Positions 36,072 to 46,706 of a stretch of 64,000 nt of DNA are shown piece by piece. Made by a program: the position numbers and the translations under genes. The first letter of the stretch is position 1. Every line of letters starts with the position of its first letter. Source of the stretch: Chaenocephalus aceratus (taxonomy: Eukaryota; Chordata; Actinopteri; Perciformes; Channichthyidae); the NCBI GenBank assembly GCA_023974075.1, contig CM043798.1, forward strand, positions 7,602,673-7,666,672, in the 5' to 3' direction. The notes beneath the pieces are model-generated. The model searched no databases and was not told the origin of the DNA. It was given only the letters and a program-made list of their open reading frames with translations.

Positions 36072-36758
36072 TGTTGCAGTGATGCGTCCTAAAACCCGGA
36101 AGTATGCTGCGCTCGGTTTCCCTCGACAAAAAAGCAATGGGATTTCTCCATAGGATTTTGGAAAATAGCTTGAAATAAGGTCAGTGGAAAACAAACCTGA
36201 TAGATAAATACAGGTTTTGTTCAGTCGGATAATATCCACATGTCTACCCTACTTTTATAATTTTCGAATCATAAATCTAATCGATAGAAGATAGATAGCG
36301 TCACTGCATCACTCTCACCGCCGTTTGAAAGTAGCAAGCAACTGAAGCAAGTGCAATTATGTAGGGTGGAGATTTGGAGTATTTAATCAAAAATAATTGT
36401 ACTAAACTTCCGCTACAGCAGCAACAACAAATACAATCTGATGACAGGCCGATGCCCAAACTGGAGCTGTGTACAGCGAGGAAAAAAGGAGCGAATCGGA
36501 CGTAAAACATTAAAGGTCTCCTGATTTAGTTTGTGAATGAATGCTTATTAGAGTTTTGGCTGGAGAGTGGGTGCGCTGCGGACCTCTCGGCTAGATAACA
36601 GGCGTGTGTAAGTCCTGCATCTGTATGATACAAATGTGTGTATACCGGGTGCTGTAATCACTGATCTGGTTACGTTTTAACATTAACCACCACACCCCTG
36701 ACCCAAAAGAAAGGATGAATTATTGGCTTCCCCTAATTTTTTTCCCATGCCACGCTAC
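36072..36758. other. Interior of the outer element, unclassified repeat-like sequence
   Basis: It contains motifs seen in many fish repeats (AACCCGGAAGTATGCTGCGC, GACAAAAAAGCAATGG). Its boundaries and family are unclear. Confidence 0.35.
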
Positions 36759-36994
36759 TGAAAGGATTCACAAGAACTCAGATGCACGATTCGGTTGACT
36801 TCCAAAAATATCTTTTATTAATAAAAGACTTTTCAAAAACAAAAGATTACTAGGTTATACTAGGATTCTCACAAGATCTCTAGGTTCAACTAGGTGACTA
36901 GGTTATAATAGGATTCTCACAAGATCTCGAGGTTCTACTAGGTTGCTCAACAGATCACTAATGTTTACAGACATGGACTCGACGTGGAGACAAG
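36759..36994 (-). repeat. 3' LTR of copy A, lacking its first ~100 bp
   Basis: It matches the 5' LTR closely from GTCTCCACGTCGAGTCC to the AATCCTTT end. The first part present in the 5' LTR is absent, and integrase C-terminal sequence runs directly into the LTR. A deletion across the pol-LTR junction is the simplest reading. Confidence 0.8.
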
Positions 36995-39900
36995 GGACCA
37001 GTCTGCTCTCTTTAACCGGTTTCAGCTTACTGACATGAAACGTGGGGTGGACCTTGATGGACCTTGGGAGACATAAACGGACAGCAACAGGGTTAACCAC
37101 TTTGGCTATGGGAAAAGGACCAACGAACCGGGGAGCCAGCTTCCTGGAGGCGACATGGAGAGGAAGATCCTTGGTAGATAACCACACTCGTTGTCCGGCC
37201 TGGTACTTAGGGGATGGACGTCGTTTCCGGTCGGCCAATCCCTTCATGCGAATGCAACTTCCTCTGCAACATATGGCGAACTACCGCCCAGACCCGACGG
37301 CAGCGGCGGACCAGAGCATGGGCTGATGGTACGGTGACCTCCTTCTCGAGCTCCGGAAACAATGGAGGTTGGTATCCATGGACACATTGAAACGGAAATA
37401 TACCGGTGGCTGATGTGGGTAACGTGTTGTGCACATACTCAACCCAAATCAGACTTTTACTCCAGGTGGTAGGCTTCTCGGACACCAGGCATCTCAGACA
37501 GGTCTCCAAATCCTGATTAATCCTCTCCGCTTGTCCATTCGACTGTGGGTGGTATCTGGAGGTCAGGCTTACAGTGGCTTGGATTAGGTGACAAAACTCC
37601 TTCCAAAAACATGACACGAATTGTGGGCCTCGGTCTGAAACGACATCACTGGGAAAACCATGGATCCTGAACACATGGGACAACATGGCCTCTGCTGTTT
37701 CTTTGGCAGTAGGTAACTTGGACATGGCGATAAAGTGTACCATTTTAGAAAATCGATCAATCACAGTGAGTATTGTGGTATTACCTGCCGATGTTGGCAA
37801 TCCTGTCACAAAGTCCAACGCAATGTGAGACCATGGTCTCTGTGGGGAATGGGCAGTGGTTGGAGAAGACCTGCCGCAGCTTGACGAGAAGTTTTGTTCC
37901 TGGCACACACAGGGCACGCTGCCACATAGCTGGCCACCAGAATCTGTGTTTCACCATGAAGAGGGTCCTCTTATTTCCTGGATGACAGGTAAGTACAGAC
38001 GTATGGGCCCAATGAATCACTTGAGATCGAAGTTGCTCCGGCACAAACAAGCGATTCTGAGGACACCCTCTAGGGACAGGATTCCCGCTGTTTGCCTGTT
38101 TGACCTTGACTTAAATGGGCCAGGTCACACTCCCTATCACTCGGTTTGGCCGCAGAATGGTTTCTGGACTCTTGGGGACTGACTCAGGATCATACATTCT
38201 GGAGAGTGCATCAGGCTTTCCGTTCTGTGAACCAGGTCGATATGACAGAGTGAAACTAAATCGATTAAAGAATAAAGCCCACCTGGCCTGCCTAGAGTTC
38301 AAATGTTTGACCTTCCTGATGTATTGCAGGTTTTTGTGATCCGTAGAGACCAGGAAATCCTGCTCCGCTCCCTCCAACCAGTGCCGCCACTCCTCCAAAG
38401 CAATCTTCACAGCTAACAGTTCCCGATTTCCCACGTCATAATTCCTCTCAGCAGATGACAGCTTTTGGGAGAGATAGGCACAAGGATGAAGCTTGTTGTC
38501 CGCCGCTGACCTCTGGGACAATATAGCCCCAACCCCGTCGTTGGAGGCGTCTACCTCTACCACAAACTGTCAGCTGGTATCAGGTACAGTCAGGATGGGA
38601 GCTGTTGTGAACCTTTTCTTCAGTTTCTGGAAAGAGTCCTCTGCCTGTGAAGTCCACACAAACTGAACATGGGTAGAGGTAAGGGCATGAGAGGAGAGGC
38701 AATGGCACTGAAATTGCGTATGAAACGTTTGTAAAAGTTAGCAAACCCCAAAAATTGCTGAACTTGTTTTCTGGAGCTTGGCGTTGGCCAATTAGCCACG
38801 TCGCTGACCTTTGCTGGGTCCATTTCCATTTTGTTTGGGGAAATCACAAAGCCCAAAAATGACAGTGAGTTGACATGAAACTCACATTTTTCGGCTTTTA
38901 CAAACAAATTGTTCTCAAGGAGTCTCTCAAGAACAAGCTGAACATGGTTAACATGGGTTTTCTCATCAGGAGAAAAGATGAGAATATCATCAAGATACAC
39001 AAAACAGAATATATTCAGAAAATCTCTTAATATATCATTGATGAGTGTTTGGAAAATAGCAGGTGCATTAGAAAGTCCAAAAGGCATAACCAAATATTCG
39101 TAATGTCCTGTAGATGTATTGAACCCTGTTTTCCACTCATCCCCCTCCCTGATGCGCAGTAGGTGATATGCATTCCTTAAGTCTAACTTGGTGAACAACA
39201 TAGCTCCTTGTAATAGTTCAAATGCAGTAGAGATGAGTGGAAGGGGATATCTGTTCTTAACAGTGATCTGATTTAGTGGACTGTAATCAATACAGGGCCT
39301 TAATGAACCGTCCTTTTTCCCCACAAAAAAGAAACCTGCTGCTGCTGAGGATGATGATGGCCGAATCAAGCCAGCTTTGAGTGATGATCCGATATACTCT
39401 TCCATGGCCTCCCTTTCTGGACCAGAGAGAGAGTACAACCTGCCTTTGGGGATAGTAGAGCCCGAGAGAAGGTATATGGGGCAATGGTCTATGAGGAGGC
39501 AAGGAAGTAGCTCGTGTTTTAATGTCAAGATAACACTCAGGAACTTTGGACAAGTCAGGAAAGTCAGAATGTTTTGAAGAAGTGACACTGTCACTACCTG
39601 GCGCCTGTTTAAAGTTCCTAGATCTGTGCGGTCCACTCAAAACTGTATAAGAGGCTAAACATGAACAAGAGCAATCACTCCCCCACCCCTTAACCTTTCC
39701 TGTATGCCAGTCCATGTGAGGGTTATGTTTAACAATCCAGGGGTAACCCAAAATGAGAGGATGCTGCGCAGAGTTAAATAAATGAAAACTAATCTGCTCA
39801 CGGTGCTCCTGATCTATGACAATAACCATGGGCTCAGTGCGATGTGTGACTGTACATAAAAGGTGGCCGTCCAAAGCACCAGCCTCTAATGGCTGATCTA

Positions 39901-40279
39901 AAAGGACAATGTTTAAGTTCAAACTTGTAGCCAGCTCCCAGTCTAACAAGCTCTCATCAGCCCCTGAATCAATTAATGCATCCTGAGTCACAGTTTTATC
40001 ATTAAGTTTCATTTGTACCTGAATCAATTTTCTCGAGAGAGGGTCGAAAGAAGTCACTCGGCTCACCAGCGTCCCTCTTCCTGCTGATGAGCCTGATCTT
40101 TTGCCGAACAGGCTGCCAGAACATGACCCTGCTGGCCGCAGTAGAAGCACCGCCTCTCCCGTAGACGGCGCTGACGCTCCTCCAGGGTGAGTTTGGCTCT
40201 TCCGAGCTGCATCTGTTCCTCCACGGCGGCAGGGGGTGCTGGTCGTTCTGGAGACGAAGTCCGGGTATTTCTTCGCCAA
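36995..40279 (-). pseudogene. pol of copy A (protease, RT, RNase H, integrase), frameshifted
   Basis: Protease motif ALIDSGADESLLD lies near 39970-39930. Reverse transcriptase (about 39480-38700) has [10 protein letters not shown] with the YLDD active site near 39000. RNase H starts with [12 protein letters not shown] near 38560. The integrase zinc-binding region (H..H, CHPGN) lies near 38000. The integrase core has [14 protein letters not shown] and [16 protein letters not shown] (the D, D and E residues) between 37830 and 37500. The C-terminal part ends [12 protein letters not shown] near 37020. Pieces use different frames, with breaks near 39480, 38680, 37900 and 37240. A TGA lies just before RNase H, so the copy is dead. 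The first pol segment is in the -1 frame relative to gag and overlaps it, as in frameshift-expressed Ty3 elements. Confidence 0.88.
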
Positions 40280-41145
40280 GCGTAGAGCTGCCTCGGTAAC
40301 TCAAGTCTGAACAGTGGAGTGGATCCTGCATTCTCTCCTTTCTCCCGGCGTCTCTCTGCTAGGCGTTGGTCCACCCAGATAGCCATGGCGATGAGAGAGT
40401 CCAAATCTTCAGGCAGCTCTAATGGAGCTAACTGATCCTTTATGGGATCCGCTAATCCATGCAGAAACGCATCAAAAAGAGCCGCTGAGTTCCACCCACT
40501 CTCCGCTGCCAGGGTCCGGAATTCGATAGCGTAATCCGCCACTCTCCTCTGCCGTTGTTTGATGTTCACCAGGGCTCTCGCTGACTCTCTCCCGGGTGAT
40601 GTCTGGTCAAAAATCTTGTTCATAGTATTCATGAATAGCCTTAAAGACTGGCAAACAGGCGAGTCTCGGGCCCATTCTGCTGTTGCCCAGGCTCCCGCTC
40701 TACCCATCAAGTGAGACACTATGAAAGCAACCTTAGCTTGATCTGTGGGAAATGCTGCGGGCTGGTGTTTGAAATGGAGATCGCACTGTACCAGGAATGG
40801 ACGACAGTTTCCAGAATCCCCAGAGAACTTCTCTGGCGAAGCGAGGCGGAGTGAAGACGATGGCATGGGTACTTGAACTGGGATATCAGCAAACCCGACC
40901 TCCGCTGGACCGGAAAACTCTGCCGCAGGAACGTCAGGGTAAGCCTCGAGGTGTGTAAGTATGTCGCGCATTTTCTCAGCCAGGTGATTTATCTCCGTTG
41001 ACACTGTTGACTGGAAGTTGTGCTGACGGGCATTTAAGTCCTGGACCCCTTGATTTATTGCTGTCAGCTGTCCCTCATGTTGATGAAGGAGTGTTCCTTG
41101 CGCCTGCAAGGCCGTCTTTAACGCGGTGGAATCGGCTGAGTCCAT
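40063..41145 (-). CDS. gag of copy A (360 codons, open)
   Basis: The start codon lies 20 bases after the 5' LTR end. The N-terminal region is helical with a QLTAINQGVQDL-type coiled coil. The capsid-like core includes SGDSGNCRPFLVQC and FPTDQAKVAFIVSHLMGRA, typical of Ty3/gypsy gag. A zinc knuckle C-F-Y-C-G-Q-Q-G-H-V-L-A-A-C lies near the C-terminus (about residue 340). The frame is intact over its full length, unlike pol. It is retrotransposon coding sequence, not a host gene. Confidence 0.85.
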   Translation of the reverse strand: MDSADSTALKTALQAQGTLLHQHEGQLTAINQGVQDLNARQHNFQSTVSTEINHLAEKMRDILTHLEAYPDVPAAEFSGPAEVGFADIPVQVPMPSSSLRLASPEKFSGDSGNCRPFLVQCDLHFKHQPAAFPTDQAKVAFIVSHLMGRAGAWATAEWARDSPVCQSLRLFMNTMNKIFDQTSPGRESARALVNIKQRQRRVADYAIEFRTLAAESGWNSAALFDAFLHGLADPIKDQLAPLELPEDLDSLIAMAIWVDQRLAERRREKGENAGSTPLFRLELPRQLYAWRRNTRTSSPERPAPPAAVEEQMQLGRAKLTLEERQRRLRERRCFYCGQQGHVLAACSAKDQAHQQEEGRW

Positions 41146-41165
41146 CTTGTAAGGTTGGTTCGTTC

Positions 41166-41500
41166 TGACACAAAGGACTCACAAGAACTCAGATGCACGA
41201 TTCGGTTGACTTCCAAAAATATCTTTTATTAATAAAAGACTTTTCAAAAACAAAAGATCACTAGGTTCTACTAGGATTCTCACAAGATATCTAGGTTCTA
41301 CCAGGTTGCTCAACAGATCACTAATGTTTACAGACATGGACTCGACGTGGAGACAAGACAAACCGACAAAAGATAAAAGGAGAGCAGGGCTATAAATACA
41401 CACAACGGTTAATGGAGCACAGGTGAAAACAATGAGGTGATGATGAGCACATGAGACACACAAGCTAGCAGGTGACACACAACGACATGAAGTCTAGACA
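41166..41500 (-). repeat. 5' LTR of copy A, 335 bp
   Basis: On the minus strand it begins TGTCTAGACTTCATGTCG and ends CTTTGTGTCA. A TATTTATAG box lies at about 41390 and an AATAAAAG at about 41235, in the order expected for U3-R. The bases after it, before the gag ATG (41146-41165), would hold the primer binding site. I do not recognise the tRNA type. Confidence 0.82.
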
Positions 41501-41501
41501 C

Positions 41502-42582
41502 CTGGGGCCTGTACTACGAAGCTGGTTCAACCTAACCTGGATATGTTTGAGTTAGCCGGTTGGCCTAATCCAAAACATACGCGCTCTCGCTAAACGGTAC
41601 TACGACGCTGGTTATCAAGTGGATCGCTCAAGCTAGCTGTGTCCTATCTAGTTAGGTGCGCGTTCACATGAAAGGGGTGGTATTTGGAGCATTCGACCAA
41701 TCACAAACATGGAGAAGCGTACTGACAGCGCAGCGTCATACTTCCTGAATGAAAAGTCAACTATAATACTAGTCAAATATGAAGAAGTTAAACTTTAAAT
41801 ATCCATGACTTAAACACTTTATCCAGGATCAAAGCCACAGAGCTGCACCTGCAAGGTGAATACAGCTGGTAAAAGAAAAAGTGTTTGAATGCGTACATTA
41901 ACAGTTTTATGATATCACTGCCCCGTCCAAGACACGAGTGGATCTGACTTTCATTACATTTAACTCGAGTAATTCGTCAACTTAAAATAATACTTCTGCA
42001 TACAGTATGTGACACTGTGAGTGTTGCTCAGCCAGATACGGCTCAGATGACTCAGATAAGGAAATATATCATACATTATGATGCATGTGATATGATGTGA
42101 TATGAATGATAATGGGACACATCGACGTCTGCACTCACAGTGCCGCGGACTGTAGGCTACGTAATGTTACTTTGATCTGGTTACTTATGTTGTGGCAGAT
42201 ATTTAATTAAGCTTTCTTAACATAATAGTATAATGATAGTTATAATAGTCCGATTGCTCTGAACATGGGAGGTGATATTCTATTCATTTTCACGTTCACA
42301 CAGTCGGTGATTTTGGCCGACCGTCTTTCCTGCAACCGCAGTTTAAACTGTATTTCCTCCGCACACTGAGCTCTGATTGGTCAGCCGGCGTGGTGCTTTC
42401 GCTGAGTTGATCTCTTATCCTGGAACCTATCCTGCTTCGGAGCACAGACTAGGTTCCAGGATAAGTCACCATGGAGATCTAGCCTGCTAAAAAGAGAACC
42501 AGCTTCGTAGGACCGGAAAGCCGGAGTTTTCCCTGATTTTAGCCGGCTAAGCGAAAATCCTGCTTCGTAGTATACCCCCCAG
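41502..42582. mobile_element. TIR element with CTGGGG(C)CTGTACTACGAAGC ends
   Basis: The left end CTGGGGCCTGTACTACGAAG and the right end CTTCGTAGTATACCCCCCAG are imperfect inverted repeats. TATCCTGGAACC and GGTTCCAGGATA form an inner palindrome near 42418-42464. Length is 1081 bp, with no transposase frame. The target duplication is not clear. It directly abuts the gypsy 5' LTR. Confidence 0.6.
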
Positions 42583-42719
42583 GGCTGTACACAGTTTAAT
42601 ACTGTCAACTTCTAATTTTGGGAAAAACGAAAATGTCTTTTAAAACTATAATTCCCAGTAGAGACGTGCCATAGAGAACATGTTGCGAAAGACAATAGCC
42701 AGCATGTGTATTTCTGGGG

Positions 42720-42935
42720 GGGGGCATTCGAGTCCAGTTTTGAATAGTCTGCCGTGGTTTTGTTCCATTTCAAAGAGCTTGACGCTCGGCGTAACCTTGG
42801 CGCACTGCCACTCCAACATCCAATCCCAGAGCTTGAAGATTAATCACGGGGTTTGTCAACGGGACTGTAGTCCCAAACGATAGCTGGGGATTATGGGTAG
42901 TGTAGTGTCTTCGGCCACCCTAAACTGATTTTTTT
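42720..42935. repeat. Shared internal module, copy C (inverted)
   Basis: Read on the minus strand it gives GAAGACACTACACTACCCAT, CAGCTATCGTTTGGGACTAC and TTGGATGTTGGAGTGGCAGT, collinear with 32120-32330 and 53270-53455. Confidence 0.7.
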
Positions 42936-42993
42936 TTTCGGATATCATATCGCATTAACAACACCACATCTGGCGTCACAGAAATCTACTGTT

Positions 42994-43342
42994 ACGGCCC
43001 GTCCACACTACAGCTTTAACAGCTTCAAAAACGGTTTCCAACGCGTCTGCCCATTCACTTTGAATGGGGTGATGTCACTTTTCGCCGAACTGCATTGTGG
43101 GAAGCAGAGCGGAGCTTTCCTGGCGTTTCAGGCTGCAAAAGTTGAGCAATGTTCAACTTTTGAAGCTTCTGAAGCTTTCAGTGGAAGCGTCAGCCAATCA
43201 AATCATATGCCAGTACAAGCTCTAGCCAATCAAACCGCTGCTTGTGTGTCAGGGGCGGGAGATTAATGTGATTGGTTGTTGGTCGAGCTTCAGACACGCC
43301 CAGCTCCAAGCTTTTTTTGAAGCTGTAGTGTGGACTGGCCGT
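42994..43342. mobile_element. TIR MITE with internal palindrome, copy 2
   Basis: The ends ACGGCCCGTCCACACTACAG and CTGTAGTGTGGACTGGCCGT are inverted. The central palindrome AAAAGTTGA...TCAACTTTT and the GCCAATCAAA boxes match copy 1 at 18518-19131. TACTGT lies on both sides with one extra T at the left, a likely duplication. It interrupts the inverted arm of the outer element. Confidence 0.78.
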
Positions 43343-43800
43343 TACTGTCCTTTCTTCTTAGAGGAAGTACAGAAACACGTAACACTGGATTTGTTTTTAA
43401 TGTTTGAGGTGCAATAAACGACACAGCAGCTTTTTGGCATGATAAAACTATTATTTTCTGCCTCGCTCATGAGAGTAACAGCTGGCGAAATTACAGCTTC
43501 GCCTACTGATTTCAAATGTGTGCTCTAAAATGATATTTATAAATGATTATTATCATTATTATAAGCAAGACAATAAATGGCAAAGATATGTAGAAAATAA
43601 ACGTATTTAAGATATGTTCATAAGAAACGTAACGTGTGAGAAAATATGTTTCTAGAAGATATGTAGAAAATAAACGTATTTGAGATACATTCATAACGAA
43701 CGTGACGTGGGAGAAAATACGTTTCTAGCTAACGTAATTGAGAATGCAGTTTAGTTCTGTGGGAACGTAATTTTTAGGAGACAGGGTTGCTATAATACAT

Positions 43801-43894
43801 TCTAGCAACCCATATTCATACTGATATTCTGTACACACTGTGAAGACCACTGAGACAAATGTAACATTTGTGATATTGGGCTATATAAATAAAC

Positions 43895-43945
<51 letters not shown>

Positions 43946-43947
43946 CT
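43801..43947. repeat. Short retroelement-like insert with (TTGA)n tail
   Basis: TGTGATATTGGGCTATATAA, then ATAAACATTGATTGATTG, is a common fish 3' end motif followed by a (TGAT)n run at 43895-43945. The same position in the left arm of the outer element (about 31041) lacks it, so it inserted after the inverted arms existed. Confidence 0.75.
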
Positions 43948-44230
43948 GACAAAAAATACAAATTCTTATGAATACAAATAAAATAAAAGAAGCCTCCCGT
44001 GAGTTACTACAAGCTATAAAGTAGATTTTAAAAAGTTTTATAGAATAAAAGCTCACTGCTGGACGTTGTAGAAATGCGTGTGTGCACCACGACAAAAGAG
44101 CCTCGTTCACTTTACATTGGGGTTGTTTGCGTGGTACAGACACGTAAATGTAGCAAAGTTCGTGACTCCACCACGCAATGCGGTGTTAAGGAGTCGTGGT
44201 GGAGTCACGCATTCTGGTGAGATCAGGTTG

Positions 44231-45172
44231 CTCAGAGAGGTGACCAAGAACCTGATGGTCACTCTGATAGCTCCAGTGTTCCTCTGTGGAGATTCTAGAT
44301 CTAGAAGGACAACCATCTGTGCAGCACTCCACCAATCAGGCCTTATGGTAGAGTGGCCAGAAGGAAGCCACTCCTCAGCAAAAGGCACATGGAAGCCCCC
44401 ATGGAGCACCGAGAGGACTCTCAGACCATGAGAAACCAAATTGTCTGGTCTGATGAAACCAAATGTGGCCTGAATGCCAAGCATCATGTCTGGAAGAGCT
44501 CAGGCACCGCTCATCACCTGGCCAACACCACCCCTACAGTGAAGCATGGTGGCTGCAGCTTCATGCTGTGGGATGTTTTTCAGCAGCAGGAACTAGGAGA
44601 CTAGTCAGGATCAAGGGAAAGATCAATGCAGCAATGTACAAGGAGATCCTTGATGAAAACCTGCTCTGGACCTCAGACTGGGGCGAAGGTTCACCTTTCA
44701 ACAGGACAACAACCCTAAGCACACCGCCACGAGTGGCCCAGCCAGAGGCCAGACATGAACCGGATTGAATATCTCTGGAGAGATCTGAAAATGGCTGTGC
44801 ACCGACGCTCCCCATCCAAGCTGATGGAGCTTGAGACGATCTGCAAAGAAGAATGGGAGAAACTGCCCAAAGAAAGGTGTGCCAAGCGTGTAGCATCACA
44901 CTCAAGAAGACTTGAGGCTGTAAGTGCTGCCAAAGGTGCTTCAACAACGTATTGAGTAAAGGGTGTGAATACTTATGCACATGTGATATTTGAGTGTTTT
45001 ATTTTTAATTCATTTGCAAAAATCATTTACAAACTTTTTTCACTTTGTCATTATGGGGTATTGTGTGTAGAACGTTGAGAAAACAAATGAATTTAATCAA
45101 TTTTGAAATATGACTGTAACATAACAAAATGTGGAAAAGGTGAAGGGGTATGAATACTTTCCGGATGCACTG
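44231..45172 (+). mobile_element. Tc1-like element, 3' part with transposase remnant
   Basis: It continues the Tc1 interrupted at 30498 and ends in the terminal repeat CCGGATGCACTG followed by the TA target at 45173-45174. The transposase part shows IVWSDETK (second catalytic Asp region) near 44440-44470, the TPTVKHGGCS-F-LW stretch near 44530, and the IEYLWRDLK (Glu) region near 44765. These lie in different frames, so at least two frameshifts disable it. Bases 45040-45130 are the inverse of 30265-30350, the inner part of the terminal repeats. Confidence 0.9.
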
Positions 45173-45174
45173 TA

Positions 45175-46027
45175 CATGTCCCTCTGTGAGGGAAACTAGA
45201 AAACAATAAAAAGTTATTCAGAAAAAAAGAAACCCACTAACTTAACTCCCTGAGGTCCAAGCCCTTCTTCAAAGAGGTCAGCGCGCACACTGATCCCCGC
45301 TGAGGTTGGCTGATTTTGTTGAAAAAAGCCAGCTCAGAGTCGCTGCTTCACCTTCACTCTGAACGGAGGGGAAGTTCCCTCCTAGTACATAACGTAAACT
45401 TGGCTCCAATAAAGGCATCCGTTGGCACCTCGGTGGACAACAGGAAATCTTTGTTTATCGCAAAACATCCCGTTGTTGGCCTCAGGGTGTATGACCCTTC
45501 ATGCTGTATGGCGGCAGAGCGTCATATAGCAGCCGCAGTGTTTACTGAACAAAGCTGCCATATCCTTAAGATAAACAATGAAGGCATGAAGTATGTAGTT
45601 CTGCGTCAGACCCGCAGGACCCCCGTCTGTTTGTCAAAGTGCCTTTTGGTATGTATTGTTTGAAATAACTGTGGACTTCGTGTCTGACTCCCCTATGTCC
45701 AGGGGCCACAACACCTAAAGATAGAAGTAGGCAAAACAAATATAATTCATTGTATAGTACCATATTCACTCCAAGAGCTGTCAAAACTGTCACATTATGA
45801 AGACAATACTTGAACACAACGTCAGAGCTCTTGAATCTGTTTAGTCGACCCAGTCAATGGGTTTTTATTATGTTTCCAGCAACAGATCTATTTCATTCAC
45901 AGTGAGAGTTCAACACATTTCCATTTCCATACACGACTACATCCTTACATACATTAGGGCTATATACCAGAGAATGGGTATATGGTTGGGTAAATACAAG
46001 TTAAACAACAGAACATCCTAGATCTCT
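45175..46027. other. Intergenic, downstream of exoc3l2
   Basis: No coding segment with support. It includes an open frame at 45316-45663 without recognisable domain. Confidence 0.4.
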
Positions 46028-46390
46028 TTTATTGCATCTGCTATCAGTTGATTCTACAATGATTTGGGGGAATACAAGGCTAAGAAAGACTAAAGAAGTT
46101 ACATTTTGAGAATATTTAATAGACTATCACTTTTCTTTACTTCTGTAGATCGACATAAAAATACTAGAAACCATGGTGATTATTATGGTACAGTCAGTTT
46201 CACATTTCCATTAAAAATGCACATCTGGAGATGGAGAAAGTCAGTGAGCCTGTACAGTACGAGCAGTACCTGAGGTCAAGTTTTTGGTATCAATATTTGG
46301 TACAATCAGTTTTTGGTCAAGGTGCATGTACATCTCATCACTATTTTCACATTATATCTGTGAATGCTCTCCTAACATAAACACCAACAG
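46028..46390 (-). other. Probable 3' UTR of exoc3l2 with AATAAA
   Basis: On the minus strand an AATAAA lies at 46033-46028, about 360 bases past the stop codon. This is the first clear poly(A) signal after it. The cleavage site is not determined. Confidence 0.55.
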
Positions 46391-46706
46391 CTAGTCTTCT
46401 CTGTGAAGTTTAGTTATGTCTTCCATATTCTTGACAGGTGGAGGTGTTGCATTTCTGACACTTGTCCTGCGGATTCGCCTCGGGCGGTGCTCTGAGAACC
46501 AGTTGGAGACGGTCATGGCAAGGCGGAGGAATCCCAGGCTGATGCAGTGCACCTCTGAGGTGAGTGGGATGTCAGAAAAGAGGGCGTGGTCCCTGCACAT
46601 GAGGGCATTGCTGCATTCAAAGTCTTTGACAATGTTGAGGATCTCCTGGCGCTCCGCCTGGCGCATCATCCCTCTGATATTCAGCAGGGTGGAGACGTGC
46701 TTCTTC
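46391..46706 (-). CDS. exoc3l2: exoc3l2 coding exon 12 (last, with stop)
   Basis: It encodes [19 protein letters not shown], ending [11 protein letters not shown] and TAG at 46393-46391. The acceptor CTCCCTACAG is at 46707. The Arg codon is split across the exon 11 junction. Confidence 0.9.

Larger units (their letters stand above)
36759..41500 (-). mobile_element. Ty3/gypsy retrotransposon copy A, degraded, minus strand
   Basis: The order on the minus strand is 5' LTR (41166-41500), gag (40063-41145), protease, reverse transcriptase, RNase H, integrase, then a shortened 3' LTR (36759-36994). pol is broken into several frames. The flanking bases do not show a clear target duplication, and the 5' LTR directly abuts the TIR element at 41502. 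It sits inside the 13.5-kb outer element. Confidence 0.9.
30754..44230. mobile_element. Outer hairpin-ended long-TIR element, 13.5 kb with nested inserts
   Basis: The left end CAACCTAATCTTACCAGAAT and right end ATTCTGGTGAGATCAGGTTG are inverted. Inverted identity continues inward over 30754-31424 plus 33697-33772 on the left and 43341-44230 on the right, disregarding inserts. Just inside each end is a hairpin (arms at 30769-30789 and 30809-30823 on the left). Both outer ends share the variant ACTTTGCTACATTTACGTGT, unlike the inner element, so they form a true pair. Flanks are TCAGAG at the left (30748-30753) and CTCAGAG at the right, a probable short target duplication within Tc1. Inside are the inner element, two Ty3/gypsy copies and further MITEs. 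No transposase of its own was recognised. Confidence 0.7.

Noticed and set aside
30754..44230. Simple inverted duplication or assembly palindrome
   Set aside because: The arms differ by independent insertions (43801-43947, 42994-43342, 31425-33696) and by point changes, and they lie within Tc1 with short flanking repeats.
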